Source: Streptoalloteichus hindustanus | Lineage (GTDB): Bacteria > Actinomycetota > Actinomycetes > Mycobacteriales > Pseudonocardiaceae | Assembly: GCF_900129375.1 (NCBI RefSeq) | Contig: NZ_FQVN01000017.1 | Location: 38,683 to 102,682, forward strand | Length of the DNA: 64,000 nt | Direction of reading: 5' to 3' | Part shown: piece after piece, positions 44,193 through 52,932 of the stretch | Numbering within the stretch: position 1 is the first letter of the stretch | Layout: each line of letters opens with the position of its first letter | Position numbers and translations under genes: made by a program | The notes under the pieces: generated by a model | What the model was told of the DNA's origin: nothing | The model's input: the letters and a program-made list of their open reading frames with translations, nothing else | The model's database searches: none

Positions 44193-44798
44193 ATGACGTA
44201 CCCGCCTGGAGGCCCGCTTCCCGTCGCTCCCGCCGGGCGGCCCGCCGCGTGGTTGCCCGATCCGCTCGACGACGGCCTGCTCCGGTACTGGGATGGCTAC
44301 CGCTGGACGTTCCACACCGCCGTGCGTCCCAGCGTCCCCGCCGTGGAAACGCACGCGCCCCAACACCATGCCGCGCCGCCGGCGCCCGGAACGGCGCTGC
44401 GCCCGGACATCGCCACGGCGCTGAACCGCGTGCGCGGCCTGCTCGTCGGCTCCATGAGGGAGATCAACCTCCTGGAGGGCTACCTCCAGCCCGAGGAGCA
44501 GGTGCTGGCGCTGACCGGAGCCCAGGGCGATGGCACGGGTGTGCTCGTCTGCACCAACCAACGCCTGCTCTTCCTCTTCGTCGGCCTGCTGCGAAAGCAG
44601 TTCCTGCGGGTCGACTGGAACCAGGCGAAGGCCGTCATCTACGACCAGGCCACGCGGACCTTCGCCGTCTACACCACGAAACCCACGAGACGAGCGGTGC
44701 CCGCCCTGGCGGTGCGCGTCGGGAACATCGGTGACGCACAGGCGGTGGTTCAGGCAGCACAGGCCGCCGCCGCGGCGCCCCGCCTGGACATCGTCTGA
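44193..44798 (+). CDS. DUF2510 protein with PH-like domain
   Basis: A 201-residue protein. AAWLPDPLDDGLLRYWDGYR is the DUF2510 motif (W-x-DP, RYWDG) at residues ~20-45. After a Pro/Ala linker, GTGVLVCTNQRLLFLFVGLL then RKQFLRVDWNQAKAVIYDQ resembles a short bacterial PH-like beta barrel. It starts 3 bp after the DUF4041/GIY-YIG stop, so the two form an operon. The role is unknown; DUF2510 proteins are often membrane-associated. Confidence 0.8.
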   Translation: MTYPPGGPLPVAPAGRPAAWLPDPLDDGLLRYWDGYRWTFHTAVRPSVPAVETHAPQHHAAPPAPGTALRPDIATALNRVRGLLVGSMREINLLEGYLQPEEQVLALTGAQGDGTGVLVCTNQRLLFLFVGLLRKQFLRVDWNQAKAVIYDQATRTFAVYTTKPTRRAVPALAVRVGNIGDAQAVVQAAQAAAAAPRLDIV

Positions 44799-44858
44799 CA
44801 GCCCGCAGTCCGACGCCTCGTCCTGGTTGGCCGCACGGAGTCCACTGTGGACAGACCG

Positions 44859-45890
44859 TCAGGTCAGGCCGGCGATGAGTTCGTCGCGACTGGTGACGCC
44901 GGTCTTGCGGTAGATCGCCTTCATGTGGTCGTTCAGGGTGTGGGGGGACAGGTGGAGGTCGCGGGCGACGCGCCTGGTCGGCTCACCCCGCAGCAGGGCC
45001 CTGACCACCCCCTGTTCCCTCGGGGTGAGGTGGTACCACGCGGCGATCGTGGGGAGCAGCGCCTCGCCCGTGGCCGGTTCCAGGGTGACCGCGATGTCGC
45101 CGGCGTTCTGTCCCGCGAGGGGTTGGGCGTCCAGCGCCAGCCAGCCGAACGGGCTCGGGACGTGGGTCACCGCGGGCGCACCCGTCCGGCGCACCAGATA
45201 GACGATTTTCCAGACGGAGCTGAACACCTCCTGTTCGTCGTCGCGCTCCTCCGGGGAGACGAACGCCCCGAGCACGTGCCACGCGCTGGCGGTGGCCGCC
45301 CTGATCGTGTCGTCCGCGCCGACGACGACCACGCCCGGCGGTCGCGCGGGCGGCCGGGCCCGCCGCAAGGGCTTGCTGGCGACGAAGTGCCGGAGCGCGG
45401 AGGCGAACGGATCGCGGAACTGCCGCAGGTGTCGGGCGTCGTCGAAGGAGAAGGGGCGGCTTCCGTTCTCCCGCAACAACAGCAGCGCCCCCACGGTCCG
45501 CCCGTGGTGGATCAGGGGAAGACCCATCTCGCTGCCCACGCCCTCGGCGGTCATCTCCCGCAGCCGCGGCCGGAAGTAGTCCGGGAGCCGGTGTCCCGTC
45601 TCGCCGCCGTGCACGCGAACGGGGAGCGGATCGTCCAGCAGGCCCCACCCGTCGTGGTAGACGAAGTCGTGGGACAGGCGACGCACCATCGCCCCGCTGT
45701 AGCTGTTGTGCTGGCCGCGGAAACTCCCCCCGTACGTGATCGGGTCCAGCCCGATCAGAAGATATCCCTCGTGCGGAACGGCCCGTGCCAGGTGCCGGGT
45801 CATCTCCGCGGCCACGTCGGCCATGGTCGAGGCGTCCGCCGCGACCGCGTGCACCGACCGAGCGGCCAACTCCGGATCCACTGCCACCAC
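44859..45890 (-). CDS. LuxR-type regulator with GAF-like sensor region
   Basis: A 343-residue protein. The C-terminal HTH_LuxR is YHLTPREQGVVRALLRGEPT then HLSPHTLNDHMKAIYRKTGV. The N-terminal ~180 residues resemble a GAF/PAS sensor (VGSEMGLPLIHHGRTVGALL). No response-regulator receiver is present, so it likely senses a ligand or redox state. GTG start at 45890. No adjacent target is obvious. Confidence 0.85.
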   Translation of the reverse strand: MVAVDPELAARSVHAVAADASTMADVAAEMTRHLARAVPHEGYLLIGLDPITYGGSFRGQHNSYSGAMVRRLSHDFVYHDGWGLLDDPLPVRVHGGETGHRLPDYFRPRLREMTAEGVGSEMGLPLIHHGRTVGALLLLRENGSRPFSFDDARHLRQFRDPFASALRHFVASKPLRRARPPARPPGVVVVGADDTIRAATASAWHVLGAFVSPEERDDEQEVFSSVWKIVYLVRRTGAPAVTHVPSPFGWLALDAQPLAGQNAGDIAVTLEPATGEALLPTIAAWYHLTPREQGVVRALLRGEPTRRVARDLHLSPHTLNDHMKAIYRKTGVTSRDELIAGLT

Positions 45891-46157
45891 GCCAGTATCC
45901 GCACAGGAAGCTTGCTCCGTGAAGTGAACGCTTCAGTTCGGTTGCCACTTGGGTGCCGGCGGTAGGTGGCTGGGACGGTCTTTCCCGGCAGCGGTTGGGG
46001 CTACCGGCGAGCGTGGCCCACAGCCCAGGCTCCATTGGTTGACCGATCACGGTGTGCACATGGCGACCGGGCGTCGCCTAACTGGTGGTGAGCTACGGAC
46101 TCGCCGCCCATCGAGGGCAGGGGTTCGGTCGAACAAGAAGATCTTTAAGGTGAGCGG

Positions 46158-46547
46158 ATGATGCTTTCCGACGACCGCGTGCTCCCGCCCGCGCTCGCCG
46201 GTGTTCGTTCACGACGGTACGGGAGGGTACGCGGCGTTCTGGCTGATCCGCCCCGGCCGTGCGCTGGCTGACCAGCCGGTCGTCTTTCTCGGGTCGGAGG
46301 GGGGGAAATCGGCGTGGTGGCCCAGGACCTGGCCAGCTACCTGTGGCTGTTGGCAGACGGGTGCGGCCCGATGGAGGCGGTCACAGACGCCGAACACGCC
46401 CCGCGCCCTCATGCGGAACTGGTCGCCCTCGCCGAGCGGCACGCGCCGAAGGCCAGGAGACCGGTGGCGGAGGTCACCGCCGTGGCAACGCGGGAACTCC
46501 TCGTCGGCGGACGGGGATGGAAGATCGCGTGGCACATGTGTCCATAG
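46158..46547 (+). pseudogene. SUKH/SMI1-KNR4-type gene broken by two frameshifts
   Basis: Read across frames it makes one SUKH-type protein. MLSDDRVLPPALA starts in one frame, VFVHDGTGGYAAFWLIRPGR and PVVFLGSEGG follow in the next, and EIGVVAQDLASYLWLLADG and GPMEAVTDAEHAP return to the first. The second shift falls in a run of seven G (46309-46315); eight would restore the frame. SUKH proteins are often immunity proteins of polymorphic toxins. Either a pseudogene, a sequencing error at the G run, or a phase-variable gene. Confidence 0.55.
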
Positions 46548-46811
46548 TGGACGAAAATAGGTGTGTTCGTGCCGCTGAGTGACCAGGAAGCGCGAGTTCC
46601 GCTGCGTGCGCTGAACGTTCCAGATCCGGCCTACCTGGAGTTTCCCCGCGACCACGCACGATCGGCGTTCCGGACTCCGCCGGCTGCGACGGCCCCGGCG
46701 TTCCGGCGTGGTCCTCTCCGCCTCGGGGCCGCCCGACCTGGTGGCTCCGGTTCTTCGACTATCTGTGACCGACCCGCTGTCGCGTCACGCCGGGCTCCAC
46801 CTTCGCGACCT

Positions 46812-47321
46812 TCACGCGGACGTGTGGGACATGGCGAGTTGGTCCTTGCACGCGTCCTGGATCTCGATTGCGAGTTCTTGTTCCGGGCGGCCCCAGTCGG
46901 TTCCCCACTCGTCGTCGAGAGCAAGGATCTGGCCGAGTGGAAGGTCGAGAACGCTGTCGGCATAACAGGAATCGGAAACAACCTCGCCGACCCTGTCCAG
47001 CACCCACCGCTCGGTGACCCGGTCGTCGGCGAGCAGACGGGCGAACGCGATGAACGCCACGTGGGCGGCGGCTCCCGGGGAATCCGGCACAGTCACATCG
47101 CAGTTGGCCAGTGCGGCGCGCAGGATGTCGTTGACCTCGCGGGGATCGGCTTCGTTGAGGCCGGCCAGGGTCCTCAGCGCCTCCCCGTCGTGGCCCCGGG
47201 CGAGCCAGTGCGCGGCCCAGAGCGGGACCCGTTCGGAAGCCACGGTGTCGAGTGCCGCCCACGCGGCCACCAGTTCTGGTGTGGGGATTTCGTCGGAGTC
47301 GGACGCGGGCCATTTCCGCAT
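46812..47321 (-). CDS. Hypothetical protein, unknown family
   Basis: A 169-residue acidic helical protein with blocks LVAAWAALDTVASERVPLWA, LRTLAGLNEADPREVNDILR and DRVGEVVSDSCYADSVLDLP. Coding quality (third-position GC, sensible length) supports a real gene. No SD is strong. It lies near the broken SUKH gene, and such acidic proteins are common as immunity proteins; that is only a guess. Confidence 0.6.
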   Translation of the reverse strand: MRKWPASDSDEIPTPELVAAWAALDTVASERVPLWAAHWLARGHDGEALRTLAGLNEADPREVNDILRAALANCDVTVPDSPGAAAHVAFIAFARLLADDRVTERWVLDRVGEVVSDSCYADSVLDLPLGQILALDDEWGTDWGRPEQELAIEIQDACKDQLAMSHTSA

Positions 47322-47642
47322 GATGCCTGGAGATCTCTGACGACACGCAGCGACTTTCGGCCGAGGACATCGTGCGAGGACCCTTCAGCGGATCAGCGCA
47401 GCGGTGGGCGGAGCAGTGGCCGATGGCGACAGCCGGGCCGAGCTGTGCGGCCCGGGTGGTCGGCGGTCGAGGCGCTCGGCGCGTGTGAGGTTTTCGTGAA
47501 GCCGCACGTCGCGGAGGTTCTCACGAGGTGAACCGAAGAGCCGGGTGTTGTTCGACTTCGACCGTTCTGTCGGTCGTTCTCGCTAGCATGGTGTTCTCGT
47601 CTCGATCATCTCTGATGCCCTCCGCTACCCGAGGGGACGCAC
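47322..47642 (+). promoter_or_regulatory. Upstream region of the cyclodeaminase-folD operon
   Basis: No supported gene in 320 bp. TAGCAT (47584-47589) is a possible -10, and GACCG/CGGTC form a short inverted repeat just before it. Confidence 0.35.
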
Positions 47643-48263
47643 GTGCGCGACCATGTGATCAGCGACTTCCTGGACCGACTCGCCGCCCGGGTGCCCGCGC
47701 CGGGCGGGGGTGCGGTCGCCGCGCTCCACGCCGCCCAGGGCGCCGCGCTGCTGGCGATGGTGGCCAGATACAGCACCGGCCCGAAGCACCAGGCGCACGA
47801 GGCCACGATCAGCGAGATCCTCGACGAGGCCGAGCGGCTCCGCGTGGCCGCGCTGCGGCTGATGGCGGAGAACGTCGCCGCCTTCGGCGCGGTCGCCGAG
47901 GCCTACAAGCTGCCCAAGGACACCAGCGAGGCGAGGCGGAGCCGCTCGGCGGCGATCGCCGGCGCGCTGGTCGGCGCGGCGATGGCGCCCGCCGAGCTGA
48001 TCGGGGTCGCGGAGCGGCTGGTCAGCCTCGCCGAGACACTGCGCCCGATCGGCAACCGCACAGTGATCAGCGATGTGGCGGCGGCGGTGGAGGCGGCCCG
48101 CGCCGCGGCGACCACGGCGCAGATCAACGTCGAGACCAACCTCGCCGGGATCACCGACCCCGCGGTGCGCGACGAGCTGACCGCCCGCGCCGGCCTGGTC
48201 CAGTCCCTGGCCCGGCGCGCCGAGCACGTCACGGCGCTGGTGCGCAAGGAGATCGCGAGGTGA
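47643..48263 (+). CDS. Cyclodeaminase/cyclohydrolase family protein
   Basis: A 206-residue helical protein of the formiminotransferase-cyclodeaminase C-terminal family: SDFLDRLAARVPAPGGGAVA is the signature start, then FGAVAEAYKLPKD and NVETNLAGITD. In histidine degradation it converts 5-formimino-THF to methenyl-THF. Here the formiminotransferase domain is missing, and GTGA overlap with folD suggests that it feeds methenyl-THF to it, or acts as a methenyl-THF cyclohydrolase. GTG start with GAGGGG. Confidence 0.85.
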   Translation: MRDHVISDFLDRLAARVPAPGGGAVAALHAAQGAALLAMVARYSTGPKHQAHEATISEILDEAERLRVAALRLMAENVAAFGAVAEAYKLPKDTSEARRSRSAAIAGALVGAAMAPAELIGVAERLVSLAETLRPIGNRTVISDVAAAVEAARAAATTAQINVETNLAGITDPAVRDELTARAGLVQSLARRAEHVTALVRKEIAR

Positions 48264-49135
48264 CCGCCGCCCGGTTGGCGGGCAGGCAGTTGGCCGCCTC
48301 GCTCCGGGGCGAGGCGGCGCGGCGGGTCGCGAGCCTGGCGGAGGAGGGGGTGACGCCCCGGCTGTCCGTGGTGACGGCGACGGCCGACGAGGCCAGCGCC
48401 GCCTACGTGCGGATGATCGCCAAGGCGGCCGCGAGCGTCGGCATCACCTGCGACGTGGTCGATCTGGGCCCCGACGCCGAACACGCGCGGATCGCGCAGA
48501 CGTTGTCCTCGCTCAGCGCTGACGACGCCGTGCACGGCGTCATCCTCCAGGCCCCGCTGCCTGGCGGCGCCCGCCGGGAGGAGTTGGCGGCGTCGATCGA
48601 CCCGGCGAAGGACGTCGACGGCGCGAACCCGCTGTCCCTGGGGCGGTTGGCGGCGGGCCTGCCGGCCTTCGCGCCCGCCACGGCGGCGGCGGTCGTGGCG
48701 GTCCTGGAGCACCACGGGGTCGAGCTGGCCGGCCGACACGTGGTCGTGGTGGGACGGTCCACTGTGGTCGGAAAACCGGTGGCCCACCTGCTCCTCGACC
48801 GGAACGCGACGGTGACCGTGTGCCACTCGCGCACCCGGGACCTGGCGGCGACGACCTCCCGAGGCGAGGTGCTGGTGGCGGCGGTCGGCCGCGCCGGGCT
48901 GATCACCCCGGACCATGTCCAACCCGGGGCGGTGGTGGTGGACGTGGGCACCAACCCGACGCCCGACGGGGGCTTGGTGGGCGACGTGGACCCGGCGGTC
49001 GCCGAGTCCGTGGCCGCGCTGACCCCGGTTCCCGGTGGCGTCGGGCCGGTCACCACCGCGCTGCTTCTCCACCACACGGTCGAAGCCGCCGAGCGGTGTC
49101 GGCCTCGCTCGTCACGCGCGCCTGCGGTCGGCTGA
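48260..49135 (+). CDS. folD: FolD-type methylenetetrahydrofolate dehydrogenase, atypical
   Basis: A 291-residue FolD. The NADP loop VVVGRSTVVGKPVAHLLLDR, AKDVDGANPLSLGRLAAG and TPVPGGVGPVTTALLL are conserved. The usual YVxxKxK catalytic motif reads YVRMIAKAA, so the Lys needed for cyclohydrolase activity is Ile. The partner upstream may supply that activity. The start is GTG overlapping the cyclodeaminase stop. It may be a second, specialised FolD rather than the housekeeping one. Confidence 0.85.
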   Translation: MTAARLAGRQLAASLRGEAARRVASLAEEGVTPRLSVVTATADEASAAYVRMIAKAAASVGITCDVVDLGPDAEHARIAQTLSSLSADDAVHGVILQAPLPGGARREELAASIDPAKDVDGANPLSLGRLAAGLPAFAPATAAAVVAVLEHHGVELAGRHVVVVGRSTVVGKPVAHLLLDRNATVTVCHSRTRDLAATTSRGEVLVAAVGRAGLITPDHVQPGAVVVDVGTNPTPDGGLVGDVDPAVAESVAALTPVPGGVGPVTTALLLHHTVEAAERCRPRSSRAPAVG

Positions 49136-49375
49136 GAGCGTGCTCCTCGGCCGCGCCGGCTTTTCCTGCGTGGTCAGGACTTCATCCGATCGCCGGAGGA
49201 GCTTGGGGCTGAGCAGATGTCGCTCCCCGAGGGGCGTGGGTTCCCGCCCGCGCTCACGCCTGCGGCGTCGACGCCGAGCCCCTCGCCGAGTGTCTGTCCA
49301 CTGAGGACACAGGCGGCTGGCCCCGGCCGATGAGGCGGTCATGTGCTCCGAACAGGCCGCCCGCCCCGCGCGGGG

Positions 49376-49855
49376 TCAGTCCGGCTTGGGCCGGGACCGC
49401 AGGCGCTCCATCTGGACGTGGCTGAGCTCGTGCGCCCGGCGCATGTGCCGCGTGATCACCTCAAGCTCGTCCTCGGTGTGGTCGTCGAGGAGCGTCTGCC
49501 AGGTCTGGCCGAGGTCGTCCCACACCGCCGTGACCCGGGCCACGCGGTCGGGCACCGAGGTGACGAGCACGCGGCGGCGGTCGTGCTGGTCGGGCTCGCG
49601 GGCCACGTAGCCCCCTCGTTCCAGTCGGTCCACCAGTCGGGTGGCGGACCCCGTGGTCAGGCCGGTCAGGTCGGCGATCTGCCGGACCGTGAGCGGGCCG
49701 GGCGCGGCCGTCAGCAGGCTCAGGGCCTGCACGTCGGTCGGGTGCAGCCCGAGGTGGTCGGCGACGGCCTGGTTGAACAGCACGTAGGCCGCGAGGTAGC
49801 GGCGGGACTCCAGCAGGAGTTCCTCGTACAGCCGGGCCCGTCGGGCTCCTGTCAC
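49376..49855 (-). CDS. MarR family transcriptional regulator
   Basis: A 159-residue MarR protein with winged helix LTVRQIADLTGLTTGSATRL then VDRLERGGYVAREPDQHDRR. GTG at 49855 with GGAGG upstream. It is divergent from an NmrA-type reductase, sharing a palindromic operator, so the reductase is its likely target. Confidence 0.88.
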   Translation of the reverse strand: MTGARRARLYEELLLESRRYLAAYVLFNQAVADHLGLHPTDVQALSLLTAAPGPLTVRQIADLTGLTTGSATRLVDRLERGGYVAREPDQHDRRRVLVTSVPDRVARVTAVWDDLGQTWQTLLDDHTEDELEVITRHMRRAHELSHVQMERLRSRPKPD

Positions 49856-49902
49856 CGGGATCACCCTCCAAATCGCTTCGTGACGCAGCAATCTGTGTCT
49901 AC

Positions 49903-49939
49903 TCTGCTGTGCGACGCAGCTAATGCGCCACACAGCAGA
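49903..49939. promoter_or_regulatory. MarR operator between regulator and reductase
   Basis: TCTGCTGTG (49903-49911) and CACAGCAGA (49931-49939) are exact inverted copies, and GACGCAGC occurs twice nearby (49882, 49913). The region spans the divergent promoters. Confidence 0.6.
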
Positions 49940-49960
49940 TCGTACAGTTTGCGAGGAACC

Positions 49961-50842
49961 ATGCTCACCGTCGCCGTCACCGGAGCCACCGGAACCCAGG
50001 GCGGGGCCACCGCCCGCGCCCTGCTCAGCGCCGGTCACCGGGTGCGCGCGCTCACCCGCCACCCCGACCTGCCCGCCGCCGACACCCTGCGCGCCCTCGG
50101 CGCGGAGGTCCGCCACGCCGACTTCGACGACCGCGTCTCCCTGGACGCCGCGCTCGCCGGGGCGGACTCCCTGTTCGCGGTCACCACCCCGTTCGGCACC
50201 GACCTCGCCACCGAGGTCCGGCAGGGCACGGCCCTCGTCGACGCCGCGGCCACCGCCCGTCTGGGGCACGTCGTGCTGACCACGGCCGCACACGCCGACC
50301 GCGGCACCGGCGTCCCGCACTACGAGAGCAAGTACCTGGTCGAGCAGCACCTGCGCGCCGTCGGCGTTCCCTGGACGGTGATCGCGCCGGCGGCGTTCAT
50401 GGACAACTACGCCAGCGGCTGGACCCTCGACGGGCTCCGTGACGGCGTCTTCGCCTGGCCGATGCCCGCCTCCCGGCCGCTCACCCTCATCCCCGCCACC
50501 GACATCGGCGCGTTCGCCGCGTTGGTGTTGTCGCGCCGCGACGAGTTCGCCGGCCACCGCATCGACATCGCCTCCGACGAGCGCACCCCCGCCGAGATGG
50601 CCGAGATCCTGGCCACCGCCCTCGGTCGCCCGGTCGTCCACCAGGAAGTGCCCCTGGCCGCCGTGCGGAGCCGATCCGAGGACCTGGCCGCCATGTTCGA
50701 CTACTTCGGCACCACCGGCCTCGACGTCGACGTCGCCGCGCTGCGTCGCGACTACCCCGAGGTCGGTTGGCACAGCTTCGCCGACTGGGCCAGCAACCAG
50801 GACTGGCCCGCGCTCCTGTCCGCCACGGCCCCGAGCCGATGA
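49961..50842 (+). CDS. NmrA-like NAD(P)-binding reductase
   Basis: A 293-residue atypical SDR: TGATGTQGGATARALLSAGH binds the cofactor, and SKYLVEQHLRAVGVPWTVIA is the core. NmrA-type proteins act as redox sensors or quinone/azo reductases. Between a MarR (divergent) and a second MarR-like gene (downstream, 46 bp), the set looks like a small redox or drug-stress response. Confidence 0.85.
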   Translation: MLTVAVTGATGTQGGATARALLSAGHRVRALTRHPDLPAADTLRALGAEVRHADFDDRVSLDAALAGADSLFAVTTPFGTDLATEVRQGTALVDAAATARLGHVVLTTAAHADRGTGVPHYESKYLVEQHLRAVGVPWTVIAPAAFMDNYASGWTLDGLRDGVFAWPMPASRPLTLIPATDIGAFAALVLSRRDEFAGHRIDIASDERTPAEMAEILATALGRPVVHQEVPLAAVRSRSEDLAAMFDYFGTTGLDVDVAALRRDYPEVGWHSFADWASNQDWPALLSATAPSR

Positions 50843-50888
50843 CCGCGACACCCAGCCCGACCCGACCCGACCACGAGAGAGAACACCC

Positions 50889-51314
50889 GTGAAACCCATT
50901 GGCTACTGGCTCAACCGCACCGACCAGGCACTCACCAGCTCCATGAACGGCATGCTGGCCGAGTTCGGCCTCACCCGGATCGCCTGGCAGGTCCTCAACG
51001 TCGTCCACGACACCCCGCGCGTCGCCGACGCCGACGTCCTGGCCATCCTCGCCGCCAACGCCGACACCCGCACGCTGTCGGCCGCCATCGACACGATGCT
51101 CAGCGACGGCTGGGTGACCCGTCCCGCGCCGAACCAGCTCGTCCTCACACCCGACGGCCAGCAACGCCTGGTCAGGGTCGCCGAGCGCGTCGACGAGTTC
51201 CGCGAGCTGTCCACGACGGGCATCTCCGGGGACGAGTACCGCACCGCCGTGGAAGTCCTGGAACGCATGGCCCGCAACCTCGAAACGGCGACGGACACCG
51301 CCCCCGCGTCGTGA
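50889..51314 (+). CDS. MarR-like winged-helix regulator
   Basis: A 141-residue protein. IGYWLNRTDQALTSSMNGML is the dimerisation helix, LTRIAWQVLNVVHDTPR and TMLSDGWVTRPAPNQLVLTP form the winged helix. GTG start at 50889 without a strong SD. Probably co-transcribed with the NmrA gene. Confidence 0.8.
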   Translation: MKPIGYWLNRTDQALTSSMNGMLAEFGLTRIAWQVLNVVHDTPRVADADVLAILAANADTRTLSAAIDTMLSDGWVTRPAPNQLVLTPDGQQRLVRVAERVDEFRELSTTGISGDEYRTAVEVLERMARNLETATDTAPAS

Positions 51315-52065
51315 CGATCGCCGGGCCGGCGACCGGACGCCTCCCGTTTCTCATGGCCCATCGCTGAACCGCGAGATTCTCTCACCTGGTCCACAGTAGA
51401 CTCGGATCGCGGGAGTGATCGCGCGCGCGGCGCGCGTCTACCAGCCTGCTCGGCGCTTTGCCATCCCCAGCGGGAATATCCCCGTGGGGGATATTCGCGG
51501 GGATGGTGTCCCCATCGCTCCGACCTCACGATGTCTGCGGACAGCGAGCCCCTAACGGGTTCCTGGCCGGCGCCTTCCTCTTGGCGCACGCGGCATCCAA
51601 CGGTGTGCGCGCTCACGGGGAAGGGCGCACACCCGCCAGCCGTTGACGGGTCGGAGTCAGGTGGACGCCGGAGCTTCCGGTCGACGCCCGACGCGAAAGG
51701 CAGTACTACGGCCACCTCCAACATCAGCGATGTCGCTGAACGACACGGTGTCGCTCCTCCCGCGCCCGTGCCGCCACACGTTCGCCACCTCACCCGGTCC
51801 TGTCCTGTGTGGACAGAGTTCGGGTGGCGGCCGCGAACGGGTTTCCCTCCTGCTGCCGGTGTTGGTGGGGAACAGTGGAAGCGACCGGAGGTCGCGATGC
51901 CTGCGTTCGTCCGATCCTCGGCGGGAACGGTTGTCGGGTGGGTGTTCGGGAGATCCACCCCCAGCCGCGAGATGGGCCGTGGGGGGTGGGACACGTCCGG
52001 GAGTCCGAGACGGGTCCCACCCCCGCAGATCCTGTCCCGCGCTTGACCACAGAGGACGGTGTGAG
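51315..52065. other. Non-coding region with a strong hairpin
   Basis: 750 bp with no supported gene. GAATATCCCC-GTG-GGGGATATTC (51474-51496) is a 10-bp perfect stem; its AT ends make it look more like an operator than a terminator. Open frames here lack SD and family features. Confidence 0.45.
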
Positions 52066-52152
52066 GTGAAAGTGGGCACTGTCGAGTTCGAGGAACTCGG
52101 GATGATCGAGGCGCGTCACCAGCTCCGGCGCCAGGCGGGGTGCCAGCGATGA
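52066..52152 (+). CDS. 28-residue coupled small ORF
   Basis: GTG 52066 with GAGG-like bases upstream codes for a 28-residue peptide (MKVGTVEFEELGMIEARHQL and on) that ends in an ATGA overlap with the next gene. Coupling suggests translation, but it may be a leader only. Confidence 0.35.
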   Translation: MKVGTVEFEELGMIEARHQLRRQAGCQR

Positions 52153-52550
52153 ACGCGTTCGACGAGGCGGCGATCGAGGCGTTTCCGGAGCTGCGGCACC
52201 TGATCACGTTGCGCCACTGCGGGTGGCGGTTTCTCCCCCCACTGGTCCGGGACGGACAGCACGTGGAGATCGACGGGTTCCGGGAGTGGCCGGAGGGCTC
52301 CCGCGACGTGATCGGGGTGCGCTCGCCGACCGAGGTGACCGGTCTCCGGATGACCGGTGAGGACCCGCCGGGCATCGTGTGGGAGCGCACCGGGAGTCTC
52401 GGTGAGGTCGTGCTCGCGTTGCTGTCGTTGCCGGCGCCGGGGGACCGGCTGGCGCCCCGGCGGATCACCGGCTCCGCGCCTCGGCTCTGGACACCGGGCG
52501 ACGCGCTGCCGTTCCCGGGAGTCGACCGCTTTGACGGCCCCGACCGGTGA
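52149..52550 (+). CDS. Hypothetical protein
   Basis: A 133-residue protein. FPELRHLITLRHCGWRFLPP and WPEGSRDVIGVRSPTEVTGL and WERTGSLGEVVLALLSLPAP are coherent blocks; the family looks actinobacterial but is unnamed to me. ATG chosen by ATGA overlap with the 28-residue ORF. No membrane segments. Confidence 0.6.
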   Translation: MNAFDEAAIEAFPELRHLITLRHCGWRFLPPLVRDGQHVEIDGFREWPEGSRDVIGVRSPTEVTGLRMTGEDPPGIVWERTGSLGEVVLALLSLPAPGDRLAPRRITGSAPRLWTPGDALPFPGVDRFDGPDR

Positions 52551-52734
52551 ACCGGCTCGCGGCTCGCGCATCGCCATGACTGTCCACTTGGGACAGACAT
52601 GCGGGCCGGAGAGGACGCGAACCGCCCGACCCGGCCTCCGGCCGCACTTTGTCCAGACCATGCGAGGACGTGGCGCACCCGCCCGCAGCGACCCCCCGGG
52701 CAGGGGCGCTGACGCGCCAGCGGGCGCGCCACGA

Positions 52735-52768
52735 ATGACCAGCACACCACGATGACCAGCACGCCACG
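52735..52768 (+). repeat. 17-bp tandem duplication
   Basis: ATGACCAGCACACCACG (52735-52751) is repeated at 52752-52768 with one change. Located in the 382-bp gene-free gap before the Mrp operon, which otherwise shows no supported gene. Confidence 0.75.
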
Positions 52769-52932
52769 CGCCTCGACGCCGGCGCGCGGCGTCCGGTGGG
52801 GTTGCCGGCCCGTTCTCACGCGGCGGGTTATCGCGCTTCGGGTGAGGGTAGGGGAGGTAGCAACGCGTCCTCGTCCCCGGGAGTAGTGATGTTGGTCCAC
52901 CTGGAGCCCCCGCGTCTGCCCGGAGACGCGGC

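Noticed and set aside
51458..52046. Open frames in the gap after the second MarR
   Set aside because: No start signals or family features; hydrophilic random-like products.
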